Assembly (NCBI RefSeq): GCF_029958905.1
Contig: NZ_CP124614.1
Span: 124,001 to 188,000 of the forward strand
Source: Vibrio sp. YMD68
Lineage (GTDB): Bacteria; Pseudomonadota; Gammaproteobacteria; Enterobacterales; Vibrionaceae
Direction: 5' to 3'
DNA length: 64,000 bases
Below the pieces are notes generated by a model. It ran no database searches. It saw only the letters and a program-made list of their open reading frames with translations, and was not told the origin of the DNA. This document shows, piece after piece, positions 26,735 through 34,538 of this stretch (position 1 is the stretch's first letter; every line of letters begins with the position of its first letter). The translations under genes and the position numbers were made by a program.

Positions 26735-27838
26735 ATGTTTAACAATGTATACAAAGGTAAAAAGGTACTCGTTACTGGCCATACTGGTTTTAAGGGCTCT
26801 TGGTTGACCACATGGTTGCTTGACCTAGGTGCTGAAGTATGTGGTATCTCAAAAGATATTCCAACTCAGCCATCTATGTTCGAAGAGCTAGGTTTAGAGG
26901 GTGATATTCAACATCATATCGCTGATGTGCGTGATTTGGAAACGATTCGCAGCATCATTTTGGATTTCAAGCCTGACTTTCTGTTTCACTTAGCGGCACA
27001 GCCTATTGTTTCGCTCTCTTATTCTGACCCTCTAGACACAATTTCAAGCAATGTTATGGGAACCGCAAATGTTCTAGAAGCGTTGAGAGTTGTTGAGCAT
27101 CAATGTAATGCGGTTATTGTAACCAGCGACAAATGCTATGAAAACATCGAGTGGGTTTGGGGGTATAAAGAAACGGATCACATGGGGGGTAAAGATATCT
27201 ACAGTGGTTCCAAAGGGGCAGCTGAAGTAATTTTCCATGCTTACCAACAGTCATTTTTCAAAGACCCAGCCAGCAAAGTGCGCTTAGCAACCGGGCGAGC
27301 GGGTAACGTGATCGGTGGTGGTGACTGGGCAAGCGACCGCATTGTCGCTGATTGCATGAGAGCTTGGAGCGACAAAAAGCAAGTCGAGATTCGCTGTCCT
27401 GATGCAACACGCCCTTGGCAGCATGTATTGGAGCCATTAAGTGGTTATTTGGCTCTAGGTGAGGGCATGGCTTGCAATCCAAATCACCATGGTGAGCAAT
27501 ATAACTTTGGCCCGAGGTCTGAGCAGAATCACACGGTTAAAGACCTTCTAGAACATCTAAGTCAATATTGGCATTTCTCCGATCCAAACGAGGCTTACTT
27601 AGTCACGGATCATATCCCCTTCCATGAAGCTGGCCTTCTAAAACTTAATTGTGATAAAGCGTTGTTCCACCTCAAGTGGGAAGCAACCTTGAACTATAAA
27701 CAGTGCATCAAGATGGTAAGTGAGTGGTATTATGATTTCTATAATACCGCTAGCTCTAATATGAGAGTACTTACTTCGCAACAAATTGCTGATTACTGCC
27801 AACATGCTGCTACCCTAAAATTAAAGTGGTCTAAATAA
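26735..27838 (+). CDS. rfbG: CDP-glucose 4,6-dehydratase (RfbG/DdhB)
   Basis: NAD-dependent extended SDR that converts CDP-glucose to CDP-4-keto-6-deoxyglucose. The 367-residue protein has TGHTGFKGSWLTTWL near residue 13, HLAAQPIVSLSY, VTSDKCYEN, YSGSKGAAE (the Tyr-x3-Lys pair) and RAGNVIGGGDWASDRIV, a block diagnostic for this enzyme. The ATG at 26735 is preferred over an upstream TTG at 26723 that would overlap the previous gene. It sits directly after the cytidylyltransferase that supplies its substrate, and 1 bp before the cupin gene. Confidence 0.95.
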   Translation: MFNNVYKGKKVLVTGHTGFKGSWLTTWLLDLGAEVCGISKDIPTQPSMFEELGLEGDIQHHIADVRDLETIRSIILDFKPDFLFHLAAQPIVSLSYSDPLDTISSNVMGTANVLEALRVVEHQCNAVIVTSDKCYENIEWVWGYKETDHMGGKDIYSGSKGAAEVIFHAYQQSFFKDPASKVRLATGRAGNVIGGGDWASDRIVADCMRAWSDKKQVEIRCPDATRPWQHVLEPLSGYLALGEGMACNPNHHGEQYNFGPRSEQNHTVKDLLEHLSQYWHFSDPNEAYLVTDHIPFHEAGLLKLNCDKALFHLKWEATLNYKQCIKMVSEWYYDFYNTASSNMRVLTSQQIADYCQHAATLKLKWSK

Positions 27839-27839
27839 C

Positions 27840-28268
27840 ATGCTAGATGGATTGCTCATTACTCCTTTGAAACAAATCTCACATCCTAAAGGTGATATTT
27901 TTCACGCGATGAAAAGTTCCGACAGTGGCTATGCGGGCTTTGGTGAAGCGTATTTTTCGGAAGTTAATTTTGGAGAAATTAAAGGCTGGAAGAAGCACAC
28001 TGAAATGGTGTTAAATTTGGTGGTTCCGGTAGGTAAAATCAAATTCGTTGCTTGCGATGATCGAAATCAATCGAGTACATATGGGCAATTCTATCAAACC
28101 GAACTATCTGCAGAGAACTATTGCCGCCTAACAGTACCTCAGGGGGTTTGGCTCGCTTTCCAAGGTACAGGAGAGTCGCGAAACTTATTGCTTAATCTGG
28201 CGAGTATTCCCCACGACCCAAATGAGAGTGAAGTCAAACTGCTTCACGACATTAAGTTTGAGTGGTAA
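27840..28268 (+). CDS. RmlC-like cupin, probable 4-keto-6-deoxysugar 3,5- (or 3-) epimerase
   Basis: A 142-residue cupin that looks like a shortened dTDP-4-dehydrorhamnose 3,5-epimerase. Blocks include HPKGDIFHAMKSSD, EAYFSEVNFGEIKGWKKH (where the catalytic-type His of RmlC sits) and VPQGVWLAFQG near residue 105. It starts 1 bp after the CDP-glucose dehydratase gene, so its substrate is probably CDP-4-keto-6-deoxyglucose. It is shorter than RmlC (about 180 residues). Together with the next SDR it would give a CDP-6-deoxyhexose such as 6-deoxy-altrose or 6-deoxy-gulose; which epimer cannot be read from sequence. Confidence 0.78.
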   Translation: MLDGLLITPLKQISHPKGDIFHAMKSSDSGYAGFGEAYFSEVNFGEIKGWKKHTEMVLNLVVPVGKIKFVACDDRNQSSTYGQFYQTELSAENYCRLTVPQGVWLAFQGTGESRNLLLNLASIPHDPNESEVKLLHDIKFEW

Positions 28269-28271
28269 GCC

Positions 28272-29192
28272 ATGAATATTCTCGTTACTGGAGGGTTAGG
28301 TAACCTTGGTTCTTGGTTAGTACGTGATCTTCTTGATAAGCATACTGTGACAGTGTTGGCGCGAAATGAGCGCCATGTAATCGATCATCCCAATTATCGA
28401 TTTGTGCAAGCGGATATCACGAAACTGGAGCAGCTGAATTTAACCATCGACTGCTATTACGATGTGTGTATCCATACCGCGAGTTACAATGAACACTTTC
28501 AAGCTAACTACGCAAAAGACGCACTACTGATTAATTCATTAGGAACCGAGCTACTATGTCAAGCCCTTGCTAAGCATGGAGTGGGACAATTAGTTTACTT
28601 CAGTACTTTTCATGTGTATGGCAAATCAAGTGGGATTGTTGAAGAGTCTACCCCTGTAATCCCTGTGAACGATTACGGGCTGACTCATTATTTTGCAGAA
28701 AAATACATTGAAAAGCACCACAGGCAGAGTGGGCTAAACTACGTCATTCTTCGGCTTTCCAACAGCTACGGTTGCCCGACGTTTATAGATTCAGATAAGT
28801 GGTACTTGGCGCTTAACGATCTTTGTCACCAAGCTTTCCAGCAGCGACAGATTCAATTAAAGAGTAATGGATTGGCGACAAGGGACTTCATTTGGATGGG
28901 AGATGTTGTTGACGTTGTCAGTCGGCTAATTCATTTGTCACAACCGATTAATGATACTTTCAATCTTTCAGCCGGTATATCCTATTCGCTAAATCAGATG
29001 GTTGATAGAGTTCAGTTAGCTTACCAACAAGAGTTTGGTGGAGAAGTAACGGTCATGGTTAACGAACAAGACACCACTAAACCCGCTGAATTGTTGGTAT
29101 CGAATAAGAAGCTTTCCGCCGTGATTACTCATCATTATAGAGACTACATAGCACAAGAAGCGCAAAAAATATTTCAACTATTGGCTAGATAA
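28272..29192 (+). CDS. SDR family 4-reductase/epimerase of the CDP-sugar module
   Basis: A 306-residue extended SDR beginning with VTGGLGNLGSWLVRDL. The usual YGLTK catalytic motif reads YGLTH here (Tyr135, His139), although Tyr140 and Lys144 in YFAEK also fit Tyr-x3-Lys one step later. STFHVYGK and LRLSNSYGCP are other conserved blocks, and RDFIWMGDVVDV is the substrate-side block. As the last enzyme of a four-gene CDP-sugar set, it most likely reduces the 4-keto group to finish a CDP-6-deoxyhexose. There is no DdhC-type C3 dehydrase, so a 3,6-dideoxyhexose is unlikely. It overlaps nothing and ends immediately before the GT2 gene. Confidence 0.75.
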   Translation: MNILVTGGLGNLGSWLVRDLLDKHTVTVLARNERHVIDHPNYRFVQADITKLEQLNLTIDCYYDVCIHTASYNEHFQANYAKDALLINSLGTELLCQALAKHGVGQLVYFSTFHVYGKSSGIVEESTPVIPVNDYGLTHYFAEKYIEKHHRQSGLNYVILRLSNSYGCPTFIDSDKWYLALNDLCHQAFQQRQIQLKSNGLATRDFIWMGDVVDVVSRLIHLSQPINDTFNLSAGISYSLNQMVDRVQLAYQQEFGGEVTVMVNEQDTTKPAELLVSNKKLSAVITHHYRDYIAQEAQKIFQLLAR

Positions 29193-29987
29193 ATGAACGA
29201 ATCCTCACCTTTGGTCAGTATCGTTATCCCGTTATACAATGCGGAAAACTATATTGAAGAAACCTTACAGTCTGTTTTAAACCAAACGTATAAAAATTAT
29301 GAAGTTATCGTTGTAGACAACGCTTCTACAGATACGAGTTCGATTACCGTGAACCGAATGGCACAGCAGTTCGAGCGGTTTAAATTGATTCGTTGTGAAC
29401 AAAACTCAGGCGGCCCTGCATCACCTCGCAATATAGGTATTCGCCACTCACAAGGTGAATTTATCGCCTTCTTGGATTCTGATGATGTGTGGTATCCAGA
29501 AAAACTGGAAAAACAGATACAGTATGCGAACACTGAGGGATGTAACTTTCTCTGTTCATCCGCTCGACTTGTTGATGACCATTCTGCTTACTTATCGCCA
29601 TCACGTAAAAAACCAAACAAATATTACGATGTAAAAGATGAGTTGTATAGCAACCGGGTTGTGACATCAAGCGTATTGGTGAGTCGTTCTCTGTTAGGTG
29701 ATTTAGAGTTTGATGAATCCCAAGAATTAGTCACGTGCGAAGATTATTTCTTGTGGCTAAACCTACTCAACAAAGCAGAATGTAAATTTATTCACATTGG
29801 ACAAGAGCTGATCAAGTATCGAGTCTTATCCTCTTCATTGGGGAATGTCGATGGTAAATATCGCTTTGCGATGAAGTATTTACTGGCTTCTGTGAAATTC
29901 TTAGTTGAATCCAAATCAAAAGGCTTGGTTCACATTGTGCTGCTGTCTAGCAGTTTGCGTTTTATTAAGTTGGCGCTTTCAAAATGA
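29193..29987 (+). CDS. GT2 family glycosyltransferase
   Basis: A 264-residue GT-A enzyme of family 2. VSIVIPLYNAENYIEETLQS is the N-terminal block and QTYKNYEVIVVDNASTD follows. EFIAFLDSDDVWYPEKLEKQ near residue 90 has the DxD metal site, and CEDYFLWLNLL near residue 180 holds the ED catalytic-base region. It starts directly at the stop of the SDR gene, so it may transfer the CDP-6-deoxyhexose made by the four upstream genes. The C-terminus has a hydrophobic helix (LVHIVLLSSSLRFIKLAL) for membrane association. Confidence 0.88.
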   Translation: MNESSPLVSIVIPLYNAENYIEETLQSVLNQTYKNYEVIVVDNASTDTSSITVNRMAQQFERFKLIRCEQNSGGPASPRNIGIRHSQGEFIAFLDSDDVWYPEKLEKQIQYANTEGCNFLCSSARLVDDHSAYLSPSRKKPNKYYDVKDELYSNRVVTSSVLVSRSLLGDLEFDESQELVTCEDYFLWLNLLNKAECKFIHIGQELIKYRVLSSSLGNVDGKYRFAMKYLLASVKFLVESKSKGLVHIVLLSSSLRFIKLALSK

Positions 29988-30988
29988 ATAAACGTTCCAC
30001 TTTCAACTTAGATGGTGTAGATTTAAGCTATGTTAAGGTTCTGGTGACAGGGGCGAGCGGCTATATCGGACGCAACCTAGTTGACCGATTAATTGAACTA
30101 AGATGCCAAGTTTCGATTATTACTCGAAATAGAGACAGTTATAATCACGCATATAAAGCGTTAGGCCTTATTGAGTTTGACCTAAGTAACGAACATCAAT
30201 CTGTTCCAGATCTTTCCGGCTTCGATGTTATATTCAACTGTGCTGGGGAGCTCAAAGATCCAAAAAAAATGCAAGGACTCCACGTGGATGGGACAATGCG
30301 CTTGCTGAAGTCGTTGCAAAATCGCGATACGCGCTGGGTCCAGCTAAGTAGTGTTGGTGTGTATGGTCAAAATGTATTTGGTGAGGTAACGGAAGACCAT
30401 CCGTTTTGCCCTGATGGACCTTATGAAGTAACAAAAGCTGAAGCAGACACGAAAGTTCGTGGCTATTGTTTAAAGAATGATATTCCCTTTTCTATTCTGC
30501 GCCCGTCCAATGTATTTTCGCTCGATATGACGAATAAGTCTCTAGAAAAGTGGATAGGGTTAATTCACTCGGGATGGTTTTTTGAATCAAACAAAGCTGA
30601 AACCGTGCACTCCAACTATGTACATATAAACAACGTTGTTGATGCATTAGTTCTGTGTGGTTTTCATGAACAAACGGTTAATCAGGACTTTATTGTATCG
30701 GACTTTATTACTCAAACTAAGTTCGTCAAAATCGTTTGCGACACTTTGGGTATAACACCACGGCAAAGTAAATATCCTTACCTGGCTATTCTTAAAGTTA
30801 CTAAATGGGTGTCTAGGCTTACCAGAAATAGTGTGATTGAACGAAAAATTTGCGCTTTGAATACGAGTGTTGTTTATTCGAATGATAAGCTGTTTCATTA
30901 CACAGATTACACGAATCGAGTGTCACTGGAACAGGGTATTCGAGATTATGTCATGTCACTTAGCGAACAATCTGGCAAACTAAAATGA
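29984..30988 (+). CDS. NAD-dependent epimerase/dehydratase (WbpV/WbuX-like 4-reductase type)
   Basis: A 334-residue extended SDR with VLVTGASGYIGRNLVDRL near residue 20, LSSVGVYG, YEVTK (Tyr-x3-Lys, near residue 146) and LRPSNVFS. It overlaps the GT2 gene and the next GT4 gene by 4 bp each (ATGA). SDRs in this position, beside a PglC/WbpL-type initiating transferase, often reduce UDP-4-keto-6-deoxy-GlcNAc to UDP-QuiNAc or UDP-FucNAc. The CapD/PglF-like dehydratase at 36500-38410 would supply that keto sugar. The product assignment is inference. Confidence 0.72.
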   Translation: MNKRSTFNLDGVDLSYVKVLVTGASGYIGRNLVDRLIELRCQVSIITRNRDSYNHAYKALGLIEFDLSNEHQSVPDLSGFDVIFNCAGELKDPKKMQGLHVDGTMRLLKSLQNRDTRWVQLSSVGVYGQNVFGEVTEDHPFCPDGPYEVTKAEADTKVRGYCLKNDIPFSILRPSNVFSLDMTNKSLEKWIGLIHSGWFFESNKAETVHSNYVHINNVVDALVLCGFHEQTVNQDFIVSDFITQTKFVKIVCDTLGITPRQSKYPYLAILKVTKWVSRLTRNSVIERKICALNTSVVYSNDKLFHYTDYTNRVSLEQGIRDYVMSLSEQSGKLK

Positions 30989-32115
30989 AAAAAATCGCTT
31001 TTGTAACCTCGAACTCTCTTTCAGCGAAAGTGTTTCTTTCTCCTCATCTGAAGTATCTATCTTCAAAATATGAAGTCACTCTGATCTCCAATTTTGATGG
31101 CGTTGATATGTCAGATTTTAATAATACTGGTATCGCTCACTTTAAGCATGTTCCAATTTCAAGAGATATATCCCTACTGAGAGATCCTGTTGCCTTCGCC
31201 ATTCTTTGGTGGCACTTCATAATTCATCGATACCATAGTGTACATAGTATAACGCCTAAAGCAGGTTTGTTAGGCATGTTAGCGGCGAAGTTGAGTTTTG
31301 TCCCAAGGCGTTTTCATACGTTCACGGGGCAAGTCTGGGTAACAAAAACTGGTGTATTTAGAGCGCTATTGAAACAGTTGGACGGACTTATTGCTGCATC
31401 TACGACGGTGACACTTGCAGATAGTCCATCTCAAGCTGAGTTTTTATTTAGTGAAGGTGTGACTCGATCTGAACCTGAGGTGTTAGCGCGGGGGTCTATT
31501 AGTGGTGTTGATACGAAGCGGTTTATATTTAATCCCGCTTCTCGAAAAGAGATTCGCCAGTTGTTGGGTATTAAAGAGATAGATGTTCTATTTTTGTTTC
31601 TAGGCCGTTTGTGCCAAGACAAAGGTATTGATGAGCTTATCTCTGCATTCGGTGAATTATCCAAGCAGGATAAAAGAGCACATCTTTTACTCGTTGGGCC
31701 AAATGAAGAGAAATATGACGAGCTGTTCTTTAACCATCTTAATAACTCCAATGTGCATCGCGTTGGGTTTACCACTAACCCTGAAGATTATTATAGCGTC
31801 AGTGATATCTTCGTATTGCCAAGTTATCGGGAAGGTTTTGGTACTTCAGTATTAGAAGCGGCAGCAGCGGGTTTGCCAGCGATTGCATCATCTATCTACG
31901 GACTCAGTGATGCGATTGAGGATAAAAAAACAGGGGTATTGGTGGCTGCTAAAGATGACTTAGCTCTATATAACGTGATGAGAGAAATGGTTGCTAATGA
32001 AGAACTGCGTCACAATATGGGACTGGCAGCTTACAAGCGCTCCTGTACAGACTTCGCCCAACAAAGAGTCGTTGAGGCTATGTTAGATTTTTATCTAGAA
32101 CAAGAAGATAAGTAA
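30985..32115 (+). CDS. GT4 family glycosyltransferase (PglA-like)
   Basis: A 376-residue GT-B enzyme. HSITPKAGLLGMLAA and RRFHTFTGQVWV near residue 110 are typical of family 4 enzymes that add the second sugar after a PglC-type start. LFLGRLCQDKGIDELISAF is the donor-domain start, and PSYREGFGTSVLEAAAAGLPAIA holds the E-x7-E motif. It lies 1 bp before the initiating transferase gene, so transfer to undecaprenyl-diphosphate-linked bacillosamine is a sensible guess. Overlap with the SDR gene shows coupling. Confidence 0.87.
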   Translation: MKKIAFVTSNSLSAKVFLSPHLKYLSSKYEVTLISNFDGVDMSDFNNTGIAHFKHVPISRDISLLRDPVAFAILWWHFIIHRYHSVHSITPKAGLLGMLAAKLSFVPRRFHTFTGQVWVTKTGVFRALLKQLDGLIAASTTVTLADSPSQAEFLFSEGVTRSEPEVLARGSISGVDTKRFIFNPASRKEIRQLLGIKEIDVLFLFLGRLCQDKGIDELISAFGELSKQDKRAHLLLVGPNEEKYDELFFNHLNNSNVHRVGFTTNPEDYYSVSDIFVLPSYREGFGTSVLEAAAAGLPAIASSIYGLSDAIEDKKTGVLVAAKDDLALYNVMREMVANEELRHNMGLAAYKRSCTDFAQQRVVEAMLDFYLEQEDK

Positions 32116-32116
32116 T

Positions 32117-32716
32117 ATGCTCAAGAGATTGTTTGATGTTTTCGTTTCGGTGTCTGTCTTGATTGTTTTTTCACCGTTGTTCGCTTTTTTGGCATTTAAA
32201 GTACGTAGGAACCTTGGCTCGCCAATCTTGTTTGAACAAACTCGCCCAGGGTTAGATGGTCAACCGTTCAAAATGATAAAGTTCAGGACGATGAGAGATG
32301 CCGTCGATAAAGAAGGTAATCCTCTTCCTGATTCTGAGCGAATGACTGCTTTTGGTAACAAACTTAGGAACTCTAGTTTGGATGAATTGCCTGAGCTTTG
32401 GAATGTACTTAAAGGAGAGATGAGCTTGGTTGGCCCTAGGCCTCTTTTGATGCAGTATTTGCCGCTTTACTCGAAAGATCAAGCGTGCAGACACAACGTT
32501 CGGCCTGGTGTGACGGGTTGGGCTCAAATCAACGGACGCAATGCGATTAGTTGGGAAGATAAATTTAAACTCGACACATGGTATGTTGATAATCAGTCCT
32601 TTATTCTAGATATCAAGATACTGTTTCTGACGGTAAAAAAGGTACTCGTCAAAGAAGATATTTCGGCGGAAGGGCATGTCACCATTGAGCCATTCAAAGG
32701 AAACCGAAATGAGTAG
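32117..32716 (+). CDS. PglC-like polyprenyl-phosphate sugar-1-phosphate transferase (initiating enzyme)
   Basis: A 199-residue monotopic phosphoglycosyl transferase that starts the repeat unit by moving a sugar-1-phosphate from a UDP-sugar to undecaprenyl phosphate. It has the N-terminal re-entrant membrane helix (residues 8-28), PILFEQTRPGLDGQPF, MIKFRTMRD, LRNSSLDELPELWNVLKGEMSLVGPRP with the catalytic Asp-Glu pair, and RPGVTGWAQINGRN. The short form without extra N-terminal domains is like Campylobacter PglC. Neighbouring pglD- and pglE-like genes suggest UDP-N,N'-diacetylbacillosamine as donor. Confidence 0.9.
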   Translation: MLKRLFDVFVSVSVLIVFSPLFAFLAFKVRRNLGSPILFEQTRPGLDGQPFKMIKFRTMRDAVDKEGNPLPDSERMTAFGNKLRNSSLDELPELWNVLKGEMSLVGPRPLLMQYLPLYSKDQACRHNVRPGVTGWAQINGRNAISWEDKFKLDTWYVDNQSFILDIKILFLTVKKVLVKEDISAEGHVTIEPFKGNRNE

Positions 32717-33332
32717 ATGCGCGATTTTAGGTGCCAGCGGCCATGGTAAAGTGATTGCGGATATGGTTGAGCTTAGCCAAATCGGTAGTGTTGAGTTTTT
32801 TGACGAAAGGTGGCCAGAGTTAACACAAATCGAGAGTTGGTCGGTGGTTGGCGATACGCAGAAGTTACTTTCTTCGCTTAGTGAGTATGATTCTATTTTT
32901 GTTGCGATCGGAAACAATCACGTGCGAAAACAAAAGCTGGATTTACTGCTGAAAAATGGCGCTAAACTACCTGCCTTGATACACCCAAGTGCAGTTGTGA
33001 GTAAATACTGTGAAATTGGCGATGGCAGTGTGGTTATGGCTCATGCGACGGTTAACCCATTCTCCCGAATAGGTAAAGGGTGTATCATTAACACCTCATC
33101 AAGTATCGATCATGATTGTTGGCTTGGCGATGCTGTACATATTAGCCCTGGTGCGCATTTGGCTGGTGGCGTGAACGCTGGTGCATTGAGTTGGCTTGGT
33201 ATTGGATGTTGTGTAAAGCAGCAAATTTACATTGGTCAGAGAGTTACTGTAGGCGCTGGTGCAACAGTTGTCAGTGATGTTATGGATGATTTGACCGTCA
33301 TCGGAACCCCAGCAAAACCAGTTATAGAATAG
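32709..33332 (+). CDS. PglD/NeuD-like sugar N-acetyltransferase
   Basis: A 207-residue acetyltransferase with a Rossmann-like N-domain (CAILGASGHGKVIADMVE) and a left-handed beta-helix C-domain. HPSAVVSKYCEIGDGSVVMAH starts the helix, and SSIDHDCWLGDAVHISPGAHLAGG carries the catalytic His. It should add acetyl to the 4-amino group of UDP-4-amino-sugar made by the next gene, as PglD does in bacillosamine synthesis. The ATG at 32709 overlaps the PglC-like gene by 8 bp; an in-frame upstream start at 32676 is less likely. Confidence 0.85.
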   Translation: MSRCAILGASGHGKVIADMVELSQIGSVEFFDERWPELTQIESWSVVGDTQKLLSSLSEYDSIFVAIGNNHVRKQKLDLLLKNGAKLPALIHPSAVVSKYCEIGDGSVVMAHATVNPFSRIGKGCIINTSSSIDHDCWLGDAVHISPGAHLAGGVNAGALSWLGIGCCVKQQIYIGQRVTVGAGATVVSDVMDDLTVIGTPAKPVIE

Positions 33333-33341
33333 GATTATACA

Positions 33342-34532
33342 GTGTTAAACACCCCTTTTTCTCCATGGCCACAGTATACGCAAGAAGAGGCGGATGCGGT
33401 TAGTCGCGTTTTACTCTCTAATAAGGTGAACTATTGGACGGGTAGCGAGTGCCGAGACTTTGAGAAAGAGTTTGCGAGTTGGATTGGTTGTCAACACGCG
33501 GTAACTCTCGCCAATGGGACATTGGCTTTAGATGTGGCACTAAAGGCATTAGGTGTTCAAGCTGGTGATGAAGTGATTACAACACCTAGAACATTTCTGG
33601 CTTCAGCTTCTTCGATTGTAACCTCAGGTGCTATCCCTATTTTCGCTGATGTTGATCTGAATAGTCAGGCCATATCAGCAACAACTATCGAACCTGTACT
33701 GACCTCTAAAACAAAAGCGGTGATTGTCGTTCACCTTTCAGGTATGCCAGCTGAAATGGATGACATCATGGCATTGTCCGAAAAACATGGATTCTATGTG
33801 ATAGAAGATTGCGCGCAGGCACATGGCGCTAAGTACAAAGGAAAAAGCGTTGGTACCATTGGTCATATTGGAGCTTGGTCATTCTGCCAAGATAAAATTA
33901 TGACTACCGGTGGTGAAGGTGGGATGGTGACTACTAATGATGAACAGCTTTGGCAACGGATGTGGTCGTACAAAGATCATGGTAAAAGCTACGATGCGAT
34001 CTATAGCCAAGAGCACCCACCTGGTTTCCGTTGGCTGCATTATAGCTTTGGTACCAACTGGCGAATGACTGAAATGCAAGCGGTTATTGGCCGGATCCAA
34101 TTGAAGCGAATGCATTTCTGGACACTAAAAAGGCAGGAGAATGCCAATAAGATCTCTGGGGCGATCTCTGAGTTTGATTTAGTCAGGCTGGTGAACGTGC
34201 CGGAGCACATTGAACACGCGCAATATAAGTATTATTTCTTTGTTAGGCCTGAACAATTAGCTTCGGGATGGACACGAGATCGTATCGTGGAGGAAGTCTC
34301 CAACCGCGGTGTTCCTATTTATCAAGGAAGTTGTTCTGAGGTTTACTTAGAAAAGGCATTTGATAACACCTCTTGGCAACCAGAAACGAGATTAAGAAAT
34401 GCCAGAGAATTAGGTGAGACAAGTTTAATGCTATTAGTACACCCAACACTTAAGGATGACGAAATTGAAAAGACTTGCAGTGTTCTCAGAGCCGTTCTAT
34501 CGAGAGCTATAGCACCAAAGTTACTAGGTTGA
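33342..34532 (+). CDS. PglE-like DegT/DnrJ/EryC1 UDP-4-keto sugar aminotransferase
   Basis: A 396-residue PLP-dependent aminotransferase. WTGSECRDFEKEFASWIG near residue 30, ANGTLALDVAL, VIEDCAQAHGAKYKG (cofactor Asp) and SFCQDKIMTTGGEGGMV (Schiff-base Lys) are the family blocks. It would aminate UDP-4-keto-6-deoxy-GlcNAc at C4. The start is GTG at 33342 with AGGATT 6 bp upstream. Together with the PglC-, PglD- and PglF/CapD-like genes it completes a diacetylbacillosamine-type pathway. Confidence 0.87.
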   Translation: MLNTPFSPWPQYTQEEADAVSRVLLSNKVNYWTGSECRDFEKEFASWIGCQHAVTLANGTLALDVALKALGVQAGDEVITTPRTFLASASSIVTSGAIPIFADVDLNSQAISATTIEPVLTSKTKAVIVVHLSGMPAEMDDIMALSEKHGFYVIEDCAQAHGAKYKGKSVGTIGHIGAWSFCQDKIMTTGGEGGMVTTNDEQLWQRMWSYKDHGKSYDAIYSQEHPPGFRWLHYSFGTNWRMTEMQAVIGRIQLKRMHFWTLKRQENANKISGAISEFDLVRLVNVPEHIEHAQYKYYFFVRPEQLASGWTRDRIVEEVSNRGVPIYQGSCSEVYLEKAFDNTSWQPETRLRNARELGETSLMLLVHPTLKDDEIEKTCSVLRAVLSRAIAPKLLG

Positions 34533-34538
34533 TTATAT

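Noticed and set aside
25959..29192. Set considered as a colitose/abequose-type 3,6-dideoxyhexose pathway
   Set aside because: No DdhC-type C3 dehydrase is present, so a 6-deoxyhexose is the better reading.
32606..32917. Minus-strand open frame of about 100 residues opposite the PglC/PglD-like genes
   Set aside because: It lies wholly across two well-supported genes, has no recognisable domain and no sensible ribosome site.
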